A stretch of 64,000 nt of DNA, taken from NCBI GenBank assembly GCA_028532985.1, contig JANCIK010000003.1, forward strand, positions 2,614,001 through 2,678,000, given 5' to 3'. Position 1 is the first letter of the stretch, and every line of letters starts with the position of its first letter. The notes under the pieces are model-generated. The model saw nothing but the letters and a program-made list of their open reading frames with translations. It ran no database searches and was not told the origin of the DNA. Below are positions 1-11,587 of the stretch, piece by piece. This stretch comes from Stropharia rugosoannulata (taxonomy: Eukaryota > Basidiomycota > Agaricomycetes > Agaricales > Strophariaceae). The position numbers and the translations under genes were made by a program.

Positions 1-3000
1 CCTCCCCGTCTCAATGCCACTAGACGATAGGACGTTTGACCTTGTTCTCCTCTCCAATTGGGAAGATCAAATTGTTTATGACTCCACTGGCGACAAACAA
101 TGGCCCTCACTGATACCTGGGGGTGAAGAACACAACCTAACTACCCCCATTAACAAGGCCCTCGAATCAGGTGCATGGACCCAAAGTATTATATGGAGTT
201 CAAACGCTCCTTTCCGGGATTTCAGTCAGTTGGAGTTGGATCATGAAGACGTTGTGCCAGAAGAGAGACCAGGTACGCATCATAAGACTTTGGTTACATC
301 CTTCTTTAAGTTTCTTTTGCAGCGGAAACAGCTCGTCCTCGAAAACGCCTAAGAGCAGACGGTGGCCAAATACGAGACAAATTCAATTTGTCGAATGACC
401 ACTTTTATGAAGTCGCGAAAGATGGTGGACGCCATCGCGTGCGGCAAACTTTTGGTCAACTTGTGGTCGAACACGCCTATCCAGCTCAGAAGCTGCAACT
501 TCCGTTCGTAAGTATCTTGTTTAATTAATCTTTCCTCAAGTCCTCACTTTCCTCGCAGTATAAAACACGCTTGTCAAAGCAGGAAGCCCGTTCATTCCAT
601 CGACCTGCACTTCAATTTCCTGCGAATATTGAACTCAGGTTCTCCAAAGTCCGAACAGCGAAGAAGAAGAAAGATAAAGCAGGCAGAAAGCTTGGCAAAG
701 GTGGAAATGTCGGAGAAAGCTTGCATAAGACGAGTGACCTTAGTCTCCGCGATACATCTAACTTCGTTCTGTGGGAATACTCAGTAAGGTCATTTATCTT
801 CATTCTCGTATATTCTTCTAACGCTGATAAAAAGGAAGAACATCCGCCAATCATACCAAATTTCGGTATGGGAAGTGTGCTTGTCAACTATTATCGTAAG
901 AAGGATGAAAAAGACGAGCATGTACCAAAGGTGAGTAGAAGAAGCTGAATGTCTAAACGAGAAGGTCTAATGGATATTAAGGGGGATCTTGGGTTCCCCT
1001 TTGTTCTGGAGCCACAAGATGAATCACCCTTCATGAAATTCGGATACGTATACCCAGGTCAAACTATACCAGCACTGTATAACAATCTTATGCGAGCACC
1101 GCTCTTCCGCCACAAACCCTACCCCACAGATTTTCTGGTAGTAAGGTGAGATTCCTCCCAGGGGCATGTGGATACATCAGTGATAACTATTACCAGGAGT
1201 ACCATTAAAGGAGAGACCAAATACTATCTCCGGGAAATCAAAAATCTATTTGTGCTTGGACAGACCTACCCTGTGACTGAAGTACCTGGGCCACACTCGC
1301 GGAAGATAACCAACACCATCAAATACCGTCTTCAAATAATAGCTTTCAAACTGCTAAGAAAAAGTCCTGGTGAACGTTTGAAAATATCACGGTTGATGAA
1401 ATACTTCCCCGATCAGAATGAACTTCAAATGAGACAAAGGTTGAAGGTAGGCGATTGAATTGAACTGGCAAAATAGATTTTCTTCTCAATATTTTATCGC
1501 TAGGAATTTATGGAATATCACCGCCGTGGTCCACATCAAGGGTTTTGGAGACTAAAGCCCAATTGGACGATTCCCACTGATGCCGAGATGTTGAAGATGG
1601 TGGAACCGGAACAAGTCGTTCTCACAGAAAGTATGCAAGTCGGTCAACGTCATCTACAAGATGCTGGTTATAGCCATGCTGCGGATGTCGCTGAAGGAGA
1701 CGAGTCGAATCTATCAATCGAACAGCAACTTGCCCCGTGGATTACCACGAAAAACTTTTTGTTTGCTACTCAAGCAAAAGCAATGTTAAGGCTTCATGGC
1801 GAGGGCGATCCATCAGGACGCGGGGAAGCCTTCAGCTTCATAAGGATATCTATGAAAGACATTTTCGTCAAGGCTGGCGAAGATTATGAGCAGAAAATGG
1901 GTTGGTATCTTAGCATACTGAACGGCAGTGTCAGATTTATTTACGACACTCCTTTCTAGCCGAGGCCGAGAACAGGCCAAAGTCTGCTCATCGGTACAAT
2001 GTTGCCGAACAACAGCTTATCTACAAGTCAGAAATCGAACGCATTTGGAAGGCTCAATTCGACTCTCTCAGTCGCAAAGATGAACCTCAATTAACGGATG
2101 AAGATGACAAAAAGGACCCCAAAAAACCAGTTCCGTCGTCCACGTCCGGGCCATCTAACCGTGCATCTCCCCCGCCAAGTCGGGGTTCTTCTATGGAAAG
2201 AGAAAGAGAGGGCAGCGTAGGCCTCGATGGGAACAAGAATGTGCTGCGCATTAAAAGACTTGTAAGCACTTCCAAGACATCACAGATGGTTATTTCATTA
2301 TCTTTCGTATTTATACCAGATTGACGGCAATTGGAAGACTGAAATCATCAGAGACCCTGCTGTTATACGAGCATATGTGCGAGGACGCCAAGCATTGGAG
2401 GAAGAAGCCACGCTTGCCGATTCTTTGGCTCCCACTGGCGACGCGGACAAAGATAAACGGGCGAAGAAGAGGTAAATAACCGTTACTCTTACCATATATG
2501 GGCTCATCAACGTTAACCTGTTTGTGTGATTAGGCTTGAAGAGGAGATCGCGCGCATGAAGAAGAACCAGGAACGTCGTCTTCACCGGAAGAATGCGAAA
2601 ATTGTCAAGGAGGGGGGCACCCCAATGCAACTGAATAGACCTGTCAAGCCAGATACCACGGTTTGTATAAATAACATTATCTCGAGTGTCCCCAGAACCT
2701 GACGGATATGCTTACTTGCCAGCGACGATGTGGACATTGTGGTCAGATGGGCCATATGAGTACGACAATAGTTCTTTTACAAAGAAACTGAATATGTTTA
2801 CTGACAGGGCACGGCCTTCTCACGTTTTATTGCAGAAACCAATCGAAAATGTCCCCGTTGGGCCGAATTCAACAGCGGCGCAGCCCCCGCGACGCCGTCG
2901 GCTGCTGTCCCGGGGGCAACCCCACAGCCTCCCGCGAACTTGCCCAACCTAGGCTTCAACCGTGGGCCATCAGCTACCGCATTCGGGCACCCCGCAGCCG

Positions 3001-3113
3001 TTCCCTCGCCGCTCGCGATGAGCCCACCCATGTCAGCTCTGGACGATGATATCATGCCACAGACCCCGTCTGCTTCGGGCCCAAAAATAAAGCTGACGCT
3101 CAAACGGAATTAG
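1..3113 (+). CDS. TAF1: TAF1, largest TFIID subunit (C-terminal part, 5' end outside window)
   Basis: This is the scaffold subunit of general transcription factor TFIID, which acts in the nucleus at RNA polymerase II promoters. The reading frame is already open at the window edge, so the N-terminal TBP-binding part is missing. Twelve exons can be joined in frame: 1-272, 323-507, 559-783, 835-930, 982-1145, 1197-1446, 1504-1900, 1960-2261, 2320-2471, 2534-2660, 2696-2759 and 2836-3113. The middle matches the TAF1 core (DUF3591), with segments such as NFVLWEYS, GYVYPGQTIPALYNNLMRAP and a winged-helix-like stretch ending in HQGFWRLKPNW. Near the end is the TAF1 zinc knuckle (CQRCGHCGQMGHMKTNRKCP), reformed across the intron 2760-2835. 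No bromodomain follows and the protein ends in KIKLTLKRN, as expected for fungal TAF1. Its 3' end faces the pacC gene. Confidence 0.93.
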
Positions 3114-4003
3114 TGCTGCTTTCTGGACGTCCATTATGTTGTTATCCCTGCTCCTGCTCGCTCGGCTCATTGCTGTAATTATATTGTTGTTGTACTGTAA
3201 CATATTAATGCTTTTGCCTTGTCATGCCGTACTGGCATGCATTTAATGCGGTTCAGTCTGCACCCATTTATTCTGTTGGCACTCATGTGGAGAGGGAAGT
3301 TCACACAATCTGCCAACTTATGGTTGTCAGAGACCATATTGGGTAGCTGCCCACTGGGCATAACGTCCTCTTTTGGCGCCTGGTATTGCGCAGTAATTGA
3401 GCGGCGGAGACGGTCTGCCGCCCCAAGTTGTGAGTCAAGATTTTCACTAGCCAAGACAAAAGGACGGTTACGATTAATTATAGGGTCAGTAGCGCGCATG
3501 CAACCGGGTAATGAGTCTGGATGAGACAAGGCTGCGTAAGAATTGCATGCTTTATGCATTATAAGGGACAGCATGGACAATCGAGAAGGACGTATATGCA
3601 CTAACAAAAAGTGGGTATCAGGCAAGCGCTAATATAGCATATGTACATCTTGAAAGTGAGTGAGATTGAGGCATTGATTTTTTCTATTCGTGCTGCGCTA
3701 GTCAGGCAATGCAGGAGTCGTACATAGAGGGCAAGATAATACAGCGAGTTTCAAATGAATATCGAAACGATCGACGCGGACGGACGAGCAATTAGACTGA
3801 ACGAAAGACATGAATAAGAACCTATGCGATAACAATGGCGTGGAGGGGAGGGGGGGAGAGAGGGATCGAGTATAAAAAGTAGTTATCGTATTGGCAAACA
3901 GTTTATTGCGTAACTTGAAAGAAGAGAAGGAAACAATATTGTGGCGGAACAAGAATGATAAAATAATAACAGCAGTCCAAGAACAAGGTGAGGCGAAGTC
4001 CAG
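3114..4003. other. Convergent intergenic region, TAF1 / pacC
   Basis: These 890 bases lie between two stop codons and should hold both 3' UTRs and polyadenylation sites. Open frames here are short, overlap on both strands and have no recognisable product. A G-rich patch (about 3843-3865) is the only compositional oddity. I see no RNA gene. Confidence 0.6.
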
Positions 4004-6201
4004 CTAGGCAGCGGCCATTTCAACATCCCGCGATCCATGCGACGACGACTGCTTCCGGAAATCCTCATTTACTTTGACGAGCAGATCCAGTATGAGCTGC
4101 GCATGTGCCTTCCGTTGGGACGTCTCGTCCGGGCCTACACGGGACCGGTCGAGTTCGATGCGGCCGACCTTGCGAGACAGCTCGTCAGACTCGGGAGACC
4201 GCGCGCCTGCGCCCCGCGGGACACCACCGGTGAGATGATGGATGCTCGGCAACATACGTGTACGGATGGCAGGCGATGAGTCGACAGAGCTCGGTGTCGA
4301 TTCGCGCGACGGCGGCGACGGCGAGCGGTACATTTCGCGCAGGGGCGGCAGCTTGATAGCGTGACTATCACGCTCATCGACGGCGGAAAGCTGGGGGTAC
4401 AGAGGGCCGCGGGACGATGACGCAATAGCGGAGGGCGCTGAGGGGCGACGACCCCGCTGCTCCGAAAGGGGCAAGCGCGCCTCAACGGGCGCGGGACGCA
4501 CACTAGTCGGCGGTGTCTGGAGCATGGGGATGGTATGCATGCTTGTGGATATGTACTTGGGTGCGGCGAGCAAAGGCACATCAGGGCGGCGATGCTTGTA
4601 ATCCTGTTCGGAGATGGCAATCGGCATATGGGGTGGGGTCGTATTCAAGGGAGTTGAAACGGAAGAAGACGGTGATCCGCCGCTGTCGAGAGGGGGTGTC
4701 GGGTGACTGTAGTACTGTTGATACCTAGTACTGGGCCTTCTCGGCTGCTGTGCATATGCGCTGTTACTGTAGCTGATGGGCTGCTCGTTCATGCCTCCGT
4801 ACAGGTATTGCTGCTGCTGCGCCTGGGGTGGCATGGACGAATGAGACCGCGACGGGTACGTGCTGTACGCCGGGCCGGAGCTGCCGTAAGAGTGATCGGA
4901 AAAGTTACTGCCCGGTAAACCTGGCATGCCCGTTAGACCAAGGTTGCTGAGATTATTGGGGTCGAAATAAGTGTCAGAACTGAAGTTTGATTGGGTGGGT
5001 ACGCCATTATGACGACCGGGGGCACCCTCGACATCACGTCCAAGAGTGAGGAGGAATTCGTTAACGGCCGCCAGCTCCTCTGGCGTACGGATATCGAGAG
5101 AGACCGAACGGGGATTGAAATTTGAAGAATGATGGCCCTGTGAATATGCAAGGTGATTCAGACGCTCCGCCATACCTGATAACAGATATTAGATGTATCG
5201 ATCTGTGGAAGGCTAGTAAAAACTAACGAGGGTCATAAGATGGGTTGACACGACGCTTTTTCATGTCAGTGAAAAAATCGTCTACATTGTAGTCATGGCT
5301 ACGCTTTGAACCAGTTGAGACGGAGTTGGGATCAGACCTGAGTACATCCCAGGAGGGGGAGGGCTGATGGAGGAACATATCATGTGAGGATGTATGGTGG
5401 TGGTGGTGGGGATGCATGTGGGCGGACTGGTGACCTAATTCTGGAGAGGGCGTGGGTAAGAGGCCAAAATGTTGTGCTGTTAGTATGTTTTGAGTTTTCT
5501 GCAATCGCGAGAAGCGCAGACAAAGACGCGTACCATCTGGAGACGAGGAATGAGACTTTGGTCGAGGAATGGTGGGGCGAAGGCTGGGCGACCTCTGGAG
5601 CTTGCCATCAGCGCCGCGCACGGACGAGTCACCGCGGACACGGGACACGTATGCCGGATCGACAACAGTGATAGCCTTTGAGTGTTTGTGCTGCTGGTGA
5701 TGCTCCTCGGTATGAATTTTTTCGTGCTTTTTGAGGTCCTGGGGGCGTTTGAAGGACTTTTTGCATATCTAGAGGCGGGTCAGGGCTGATAAGGAACCGG
5801 AAGGGGGGGCACGCACCTCGCAGACATGGGGCTTGAGCGGGGTGTGGACTGGGGGAGAGGTGAGTAGGGGCGGGCGGAAGGGGCGGGCGGATCATACCTC
5901 TGAGGTGGCTGGTGATGTGGTCGCGCTTAGCGCAGGTTGTGCCGCAGTCCTTCCAGTGGCAGGTGAGACAGAGGTTGTTTGTGCTCTTGCGGCCGATGTG
6001 GTCGTTGCAGAGATGGTTGTAGAGGGTCTCGGGGTCGACGAAGGCGAGGACGCAGTCGCGCCAGTGGCAGCGGTGCTGGGCCTCCTGGGGCGGGGGCGTG
6101 GGATCTGCGACGGGGGACGCAGACGGGGACGGGGGCAGCGTGGAGGGCGGCATTGTTTGGGGGTACCAGAAAGGGGGCTGGCGGAGTGGCGGGGCTGACA
6201 T
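4004..6201 (-). CDS. pacC: PacC/Rim101 pH-responsive C2H2 zinc-finger transcription factor
   Basis: This is the ambient-pH transcription factor of the fungal Pal/Rim pathway. Translation starts at 6201 with [15 protein letters not shown]. Three C2H2 fingers follow. Finger 1 is CHWRDC...HLCNDH and finger 2 is CHWKDC...HITSHLRVH, joined by the diagnostic linker [12 protein letters not shown] [12 protein letters not shown]. Finger 3 is [21 protein letters not shown] and is assembled from a 32-nt exon (5848-5817) and the next exon. The remainder is long, Ser/Pro/His-rich and probably disordered, as in PacC, and it ends in a short helical tail ([19 protein letters not shown]). A YPQL motif encoded at 4388-4399 fits the YPX[L/I] PalA/Rim20-binding signal. 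An intron near 5226-5175 restores the frame into [11 protein letters not shown]. One in-frame segment near 5535 may be intronic or coding. The promoter carries a cluster of PacC-type sites, which suggests autoregulation. Confidence 0.92.
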
Positions 6202-6226
6202 GATTGTTTTAAACCACCGTTTTTGC

Positions 6227-6421
6227 GCCAAGCCCAGCTCAAGTATGTCCGATCGATGGAGGCCAAGGAAAAGCCAAGCCGCACTTGGCCAGGGCACCCA
6301 GTCTCGGCCCCCCGCCACCGCGCATATTCATTATCCCGCGCACCCCGGGGTCCTGCGCCCCGCCAAGCCCCAGATCTGACACGCAGATCGTCTCTTGGCA
6401 TATTTTGCCTCTGTGCTTGGC
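6227..6421 (-). promoter_or_regulatory. Cluster of PacC consensus sites (GCCARG) in the pacC promoter
   Basis: Eight GCCARG hexamers, the core recognised by PacC/Rim101 zinc fingers, lie in the 228-bp gap upstream of the pacC start codon. On the plus strand they are at 6227-6232, 6262-6267, 6273-6278, 6288-6293 (GCCAGG) and 6362-6367. On the minus strand (read CTTGGC on plus) they are at 6284-6289, 6394-6399 and 6416-6421. A random sequence would give about one per kilobase on both strands together. The positions are direct observation; binding and autoregulation are inferred from what is known of PacC in ascomycetes. Confidence 0.65.
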
Positions 6422-6429
6422 ATTCTGTA

Positions 6430-7127
6430 CTACAACACATTCGTCTCCGCCTCCTCGGCATCATTCACCCGCAGCACCTTGACCCACTCCCGATAGTTGA
6501 AGTTGCCCTCCCGGTCGGTGTACGGCCCCTTGAGCAGCAGCTCGATCTGCATTCCGTCAGCGCACGTCCCTTCTGCCACACGCCGGCCTGCCTACCTCTG
6601 CGTCACTCATCCGCTCCCCCACCTCCCGCAGCCACTTCCTCATCTCCTCCACCCGCACCAGCCCAGAGTCGTTCTCGTCAAATGATCCGAACGCCTCCAC
6701 AAGCTCCGCCTCCGTGTCAAATTCGAATAGCCGCTCGCTCATCATCGTCAAGAACATCGTAAAGTTGATTCCCCGCTCGCTCACCCCCTCTTCCTGCGAT
6801 CCCGTGCGGTTGTGCGTCCCCGGCCGCGCGCTCAGCAGCTCCTCCATCGTCCGCTTCGACGGCGAGATTCCTGTGTCCTGATCAGTACATCGTCCCCCTG
6901 ATGCGCATATACCCACCCAGGCTCGAAAAGATCTCCTTCAGGTCGCTCTCGTTTACCCATCCGTCCTTGTCGTGGTCTATCAGCTGAAATGCCTCCTTGA
7001 ACTGCTGGATCTGCGGAGCCTGGAACAGTGAGAACACCCCAGACGGCTCCCTCCGGGCACGCGACTTCTGCCCTTTGCTAAGTCCCTTGGTTGGCGTAGG
7101 CGACAAGTGGTCAGGATATCGCGACAT
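6430..7127 (-). CDS. Myosin II regulatory light chain (EF-hand)
   Basis: This protein binds the neck of conventional myosin at the cytokinetic ring (Rlc1 class). Three exons, 7127-6917, 6870-6596 and 6546-6430, give an in-frame 200-residue protein. Residues around 25-32 (RREPSGVF) match the light-chain kinase site, with Ser29 as the likely phosphoserine. The first EF-hand loop is intact at about residues 51-62 (DHDKDGWVNESD). The family signatures QIQQFKEAFQLID, INFTMFLTMMSERL, FDENDSGLVRVEEMRKWL and GNFNYREWVKVL follow in order. Later EF loops are degenerate, as is usual for the family. An extra segment of about 15 residues (around THNRTGSQEEGVSERG) sits just before INFTMFL, where animal proteins have a short linker. 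The gene lies head-to-tail upstream of pacC, and its 3' UTR must overlap the pacC promoter. Confidence 0.93.
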
Positions 7128-8003
7128 ATGTCCGCTGACTTGTTACTCCCTGTAGTAATTATATGGTGCGAGATTGTCTGGGCTCTGCCTGTTCAGTCCT
7201 CCCTGTTAGTCGAATAATCAGAAGATGAACCTTAGCGCTTGAATGTTTGTTCGAAAGAACCAACGTCGGTGGCGGTGCTATGACCTATCTTGGTTCAAGT
7301 CGTCATCTTATCTGCAGCCCTCAATCCAAACCATTCCATTAGGCTCGCAACCTTTTTGCTGTCTTCTGGCACCAATCCATTACGCCGGTGCGATTAACCT
7401 GCGGTCACGCTTTGACTCTGTATGCCGTTTCCCGTCTCACGCTCTGCCTTCAGCTCTGTACCGCTGGTGTGGGCAGAATATGCAACTACTCTCCGCCCAA
7501 ATGGTGTGTTGTGTCCCACCCGCACCATGTTTATGGGTAGAAACGGAAATAATCGGAAGCTAACCGCTCGACAATCCCACCTCGAGAACCACTGTCTTCT
7601 TCATTTTCGTAAGTGCAACCCGACCCCTCTCCATGTCTCCAATCTTCACACGGGATTGGCCGCTCAAGTCAACAATGTAACCATGGTCATGTTCTTCTCT
7701 CAGAGGCCGTCTGCAATTTGTTCACACGAGCTAGTCAATCTACCCGATGCACGTCATTGTTCACCCGATCTCTCGCATACATAACTGGCAATTCAAAACG
7801 CCAACCTGGGCGGCAAGCTTGTCAATCATGTCCTTAAAGTGTCTTCATATAACCGTGTACTGTTTTTCGGGCCAAAATATCTAATAAATAGCTAGCATGT
7901 CACAGTAGGAGACAGCTTTATACCCTCATTAATGCTAATGCTCGAATTCGTAGGACGACGAGCGCCTAAGACGGGTGGCACCGGGAAAATACGGTTCTTG
8001 GTC
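7128..8003. other. Intergenic region upstream of the myosin light chain gene
   Basis: About 880 bases should hold the light-chain promoter and the 3' UTR of the downstream reductase gene. Two plus-strand frames of 106 and 120 codons (about 7243-7784) overlap each other in different frames and have no domain or gene-like composition. I do not call a gene here. Confidence 0.5.
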
Positions 8004-9031
8004 TTATCCTCTGCTGCTGACCGTGCATGCGCGCCATACTAAGAAGAGTACCAGGCTTCTCGGAAGCCATTTAAACAAATAAAATATCCATGCACCTCCG
8101 CCCAGGGACATATAGCGCGGCGGTTTCTTCTGAAGCACCCCCGCCACAACGGCCTTCGCGAGCTTCTCACTGGGCATGCTGATCGGTCCTTGGCTGGCGT
8201 GTATGCGCCGGATTATGTCCGGCAGGTACTTCTTGTACAGCGTGCCCTCCTGAAGCTGGAACCGCGCCTGCGCGTTGCTTGAGATATTCGACTTTATCGC
8301 AGCGGGCGCGACGTGCACCACCGAAATGCCGAACGGTTTGAGCTCCATGGACAGCACCTCGCTGAAGCTCAGCACCGCAGCCTTCGAGGCACAGTAAATG
8401 CCGTTCCACGGCGTCCCGCTGTAGTAGAGGGGCGTCAGGACGTCAGTCAACGCGCGGGATTTGCCAGGACGCGAATGAATAGAAATACGTACACCTCCCC
8501 TACGGAAGAGCCGATATTGACAACGGTTCCGGCCCCGCGCTTGACCATGATCGGTGTTACTGCTCTACAGACGCGCAGGATTGAAAATGTGTTAGTCTCG
8601 AAGACGCTTTTGACTTCGTTCATGGGCATCTCCAGCATTGGGCCTGCGTAGCGTAAATGTAAGCAGCCTCGTTCGGGGGTGCACAGAGTTTAATTTAACG
8701 GTACCTGGAGCGAGAACGCCCGCGTTGTTCACAAGGACGTCGATTTTGCCTTCCTTTTCCATGATGTAGGCGAGGACTTTGGCAATGTTTTCCTCGCTGT
8801 TGACGTCGAGCTCCAGCTTCTCGACGTTTTCGGTTTTGAAGTCTGCTATAGCGTGGACCCGTCGGGCGGTGGCGTACACCTTGCATCCTTGCCTCTCGAA
8901 CTCTTCGCAGCTATTTGTCCAGGGTCAATAATATTAGAAGTCTTCTGGAAAGGAAAATCAAGTGCGCCATACAGAGAATACCCAATCCCACCTGCAGAGC
9001 AGCCTGTGACCAAAACAACGCGGCGGGACAT
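8004..9031 (-). CDS. Short-chain dehydrogenase/reductase, AYR1-like (copy 1)
   Basis: This is a classical SDR related to yeast Ayr1, the NADPH-dependent 1-acyl-dihydroxyacetone-phosphate reductase of lipid droplets and ER. The start at 9031 gives MSRRVVLVTGCSAGGIGYSL, with the TGxxxGxG cofactor loop. Further motifs are VYATARR (cofactor choice), LDVNS, VNNAG, the serine region NIGSSVGEV, and the active site YCASK with catalytic Tyr and Lys. The C-terminus (RYMSLGGGAWIFYLFKWLPRSLVLFLVW) is hydrophobic and fits membrane or lipid-droplet association. Introns fall after GGIGYSL, after VLAPG and after SSVGEV, all GT-AG. A paralogue lies 2.5 kb away with introns at the same places. The sequence is visibly GC-rich compared with that copy. 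The substrate is inferred from family only. Confidence 0.88.
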
Positions 9032-11587
9032 TTTATTTGATTCTGCGGTCAAACGACTGCTGAACTTATGTGACACGGGCTTCAGCGCAAAGATAGCGAT
9101 GATGCGCTACACTCATATTTACAGTAGCCGGTCGAGAGGTTGATTCCCGAGACGCCCAACCGTATCATAATGATAATCGACTCGCTTCCAGTACTCAGAT
9201 GGGAGCGTATAAAACCCTACATATTAATTCTCCGTACAACCAACTCCAAGCAAATCATTGTAAAGTGGAGACTCGAGAGTTGCTATCCGCTGACAAATGG
9301 TCCAGGTCATATGCCTAGCCATGACTGCATTTGACTGGACCCTGTTTGGGGTGCTAAGCCCAAGCCAAGCGCGGACGAGCATCTTGTGATTTATCTATTA
9401 TGATTTTCTTGGAGTCCCTTTTCAGCCCTTTTCCAGAATCATCGTTCCTGGAGCTCTGGTCGGGACTTGCTGCAGCTATCTGCGCGATACGCACATGCGC
9501 CCAGCTGCTGCACTATAGTTGAAGCGCTTCTGAGCTTCTGCCAACGAGGACAACATATTGCGCAGGCATACATGGTTAGTGCAGTCCATAGCTCCACAGC
9601 CTGCAGGAAAAATTGCTAACGAATTAGGTTTGCATAGCTGTGCACAGGTGCACTGCATATACAAATGTACATACGTACTTGTGTACGTACTTTTCAAAGT
9701 TTTGCTGGGCACACCGACAAGGCTGGGGAGCACAGCCGATGTTCCTGATCCGGTTAATGAGGTAGCCTGCTGTCCGCTGGAGGCGCTCGGATGGCTGCAG
9801 TCCTGGCAGACGAATAAACCCGTGGACATTGTCCGGTCGACAATACACACGTTCAACTTTCTATAAAAGCCTATATGGGATTGTCATGTCGCCGCATTTG
9901 GGAAGCAATAGGGAAGTGAAGATGCAAACTATATCCGGCAATATGGATCGCGAGACGCAAGTGGTATACACTCGGTCAGACTTGGCAGCCCGTTCAAGAC
10001 CTGCTCTAAAAAAAGAAGCGTGGCTCTCACCAAATGTCCTCTCCTTTCCCCGCCCAAGCCACGTCCACGGTCCCACAGACCAGCTATTCATTTTTTATAT
10101 TCGCTGCTACGTAACCTCGAGAAAATAAGTCTAGGTCTTTCGACCCTTTCGGCACAGAGTGGAAATACGCTTTGCAATGAAGTGTGTCAGTCGGCAGCCT
10201 GCAGACGCATACAAACTCATTAAATTTCTTATCTGCTCTTGCCGCCATGCAGACTTTGTTCACCTGGGACCCGGTTGTCCATGGCTCCATGAAAGTGTGA
10301 GTGCAGATCGCGTGCTAGCGCAACAAACATAGACACTCGCGCGGCCCCAGAACTTGGCTCTGGGAGCGCGACTACGTACAACGTCAGCCGTCGAGCATTC
10401 GAATATTTTTATTTGGCACTTTAGTTTCGCTGTCGAGATAGCCGAGACGTGTGTGTGCACTGGCAGTGGCACGGCACAGACCCGCGGCAGCGCAGTCGAG
10501 TTGTGTCGAAAATGGTGCAGTGGCCGGGATAAAAATACAACTCTGATCTGGGGTCTCAGTCGCGGCGGGAGCTGGGCACGTCTATTCTTAGAGCGCGAGC
10601 AGGGACGACGATCCCACAGCGCTCACGTTAGGCTTTAGCGGCGTCTCTATTACTTGATTGAATGCTCGATTCGAATGTTCCACCCCCGGAGCCGCGCACT
10701 GTGGCAATAGTCGCTGGCTGCTGCGACGCGCACCCACGAAGTCCTTATTATTATTCACCTGCGCTCTCATATTTACTCCGCGGAAGCGGCTGGACAGTGC
10801 GCTTCCGCCCTGCTCTCCGCACAGATCTGCGCAGAAGCGGAAAATCGAAATTCTTGGTCCTTCGAGATACGAAGAAAATAGACGCACTTGCTCATAGGTT
10901 AAGTTTGGCTTATGATCCATGCCACTAAGTCTCATGGCTGTGGCAGCAGCCCCAGTGCGTATCTGCCAATCACAATATTGCAGCGTTGACTGGAGGAACC
11001 TGCCGTGCCGTCAACATGCGGCTTCAGAAAGGGCCTGACATCACCGTCTCATCATTATTTTCGTCCACTACCTTTTGAGAGACTTCCGCCTTTCCCTTCG
11101 GTTGCGACAGATAGGATCATGGTTTAGCCTGGCTCTATTTGCAACCTGATTTTTGTGTGAGTGTAGATTTTGCGCAGCCGGGGAGTTTGGAATAATCCTA
11201 TAGCGCTGACTTCTGAATAATGTTGTATAGAGTTCAAGGCGGTGAAGTATTCAATGTCTATTTCTCCGCAACTGTAAGATATCTTTGTATTGACGCGTGG
11301 AACATATGCGCCGTGCGGTCAATAAATCAATTATTTCGCACACTTTATCCGAAGAGAACACTTGAGAAGACGTACATGACGAGCACAGGTATCATGCAAC
11401 TTTCTAGATGTACTTGCTACCAGATCTTGCCAATGATAACAAGGGTAAGAGTCACCATATCAGGTTAAAACAGGATATGTCAAGAGCAATAAACAACATA
11501 ACTAGTAGGTAACAGTTCGAGAAGCTTGAAGTGGGACGCGTAAAAAAAGGTATATGAAGCAGGCCTAATTGCCGATGTAGCCTGTTC
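9032..11587. other. 2.5-kb gene-poor spacer between paralogous reductase genes
   Basis: The stretch is bounded by the start codon of reductase copy 1 and the stop codon of copy 2. Short frames on both strands (up to about 115 codons near 10588-10935 and 126 near 9476-9856) overlap one another and match nothing I know. A palindromic patch of repeated GTAC and TACGTAC steps lies at about 9665-9692, and a TATAAAA occurs near 9862. It may contain the copy 1 promoter, a non-coding RNA or remnants too decayed to read. I see no transposon ends or SDR motifs. Confidence 0.5.

Noticed and set aside
5480..5560. Possible 35-nt or 57-nt intron in pacC near GTACGCG
   Set aside because: The frame is open without it, 35 bases would be unusually short, and the 57-base option has its branch site too close to the acceptor; left as undecided coding sequence.
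7243..7784. Two overlapping plus-strand frames of 106 and 120 codons
   Set aside because: Different frames of the same bases, no motif, in a promoter-sized gap.
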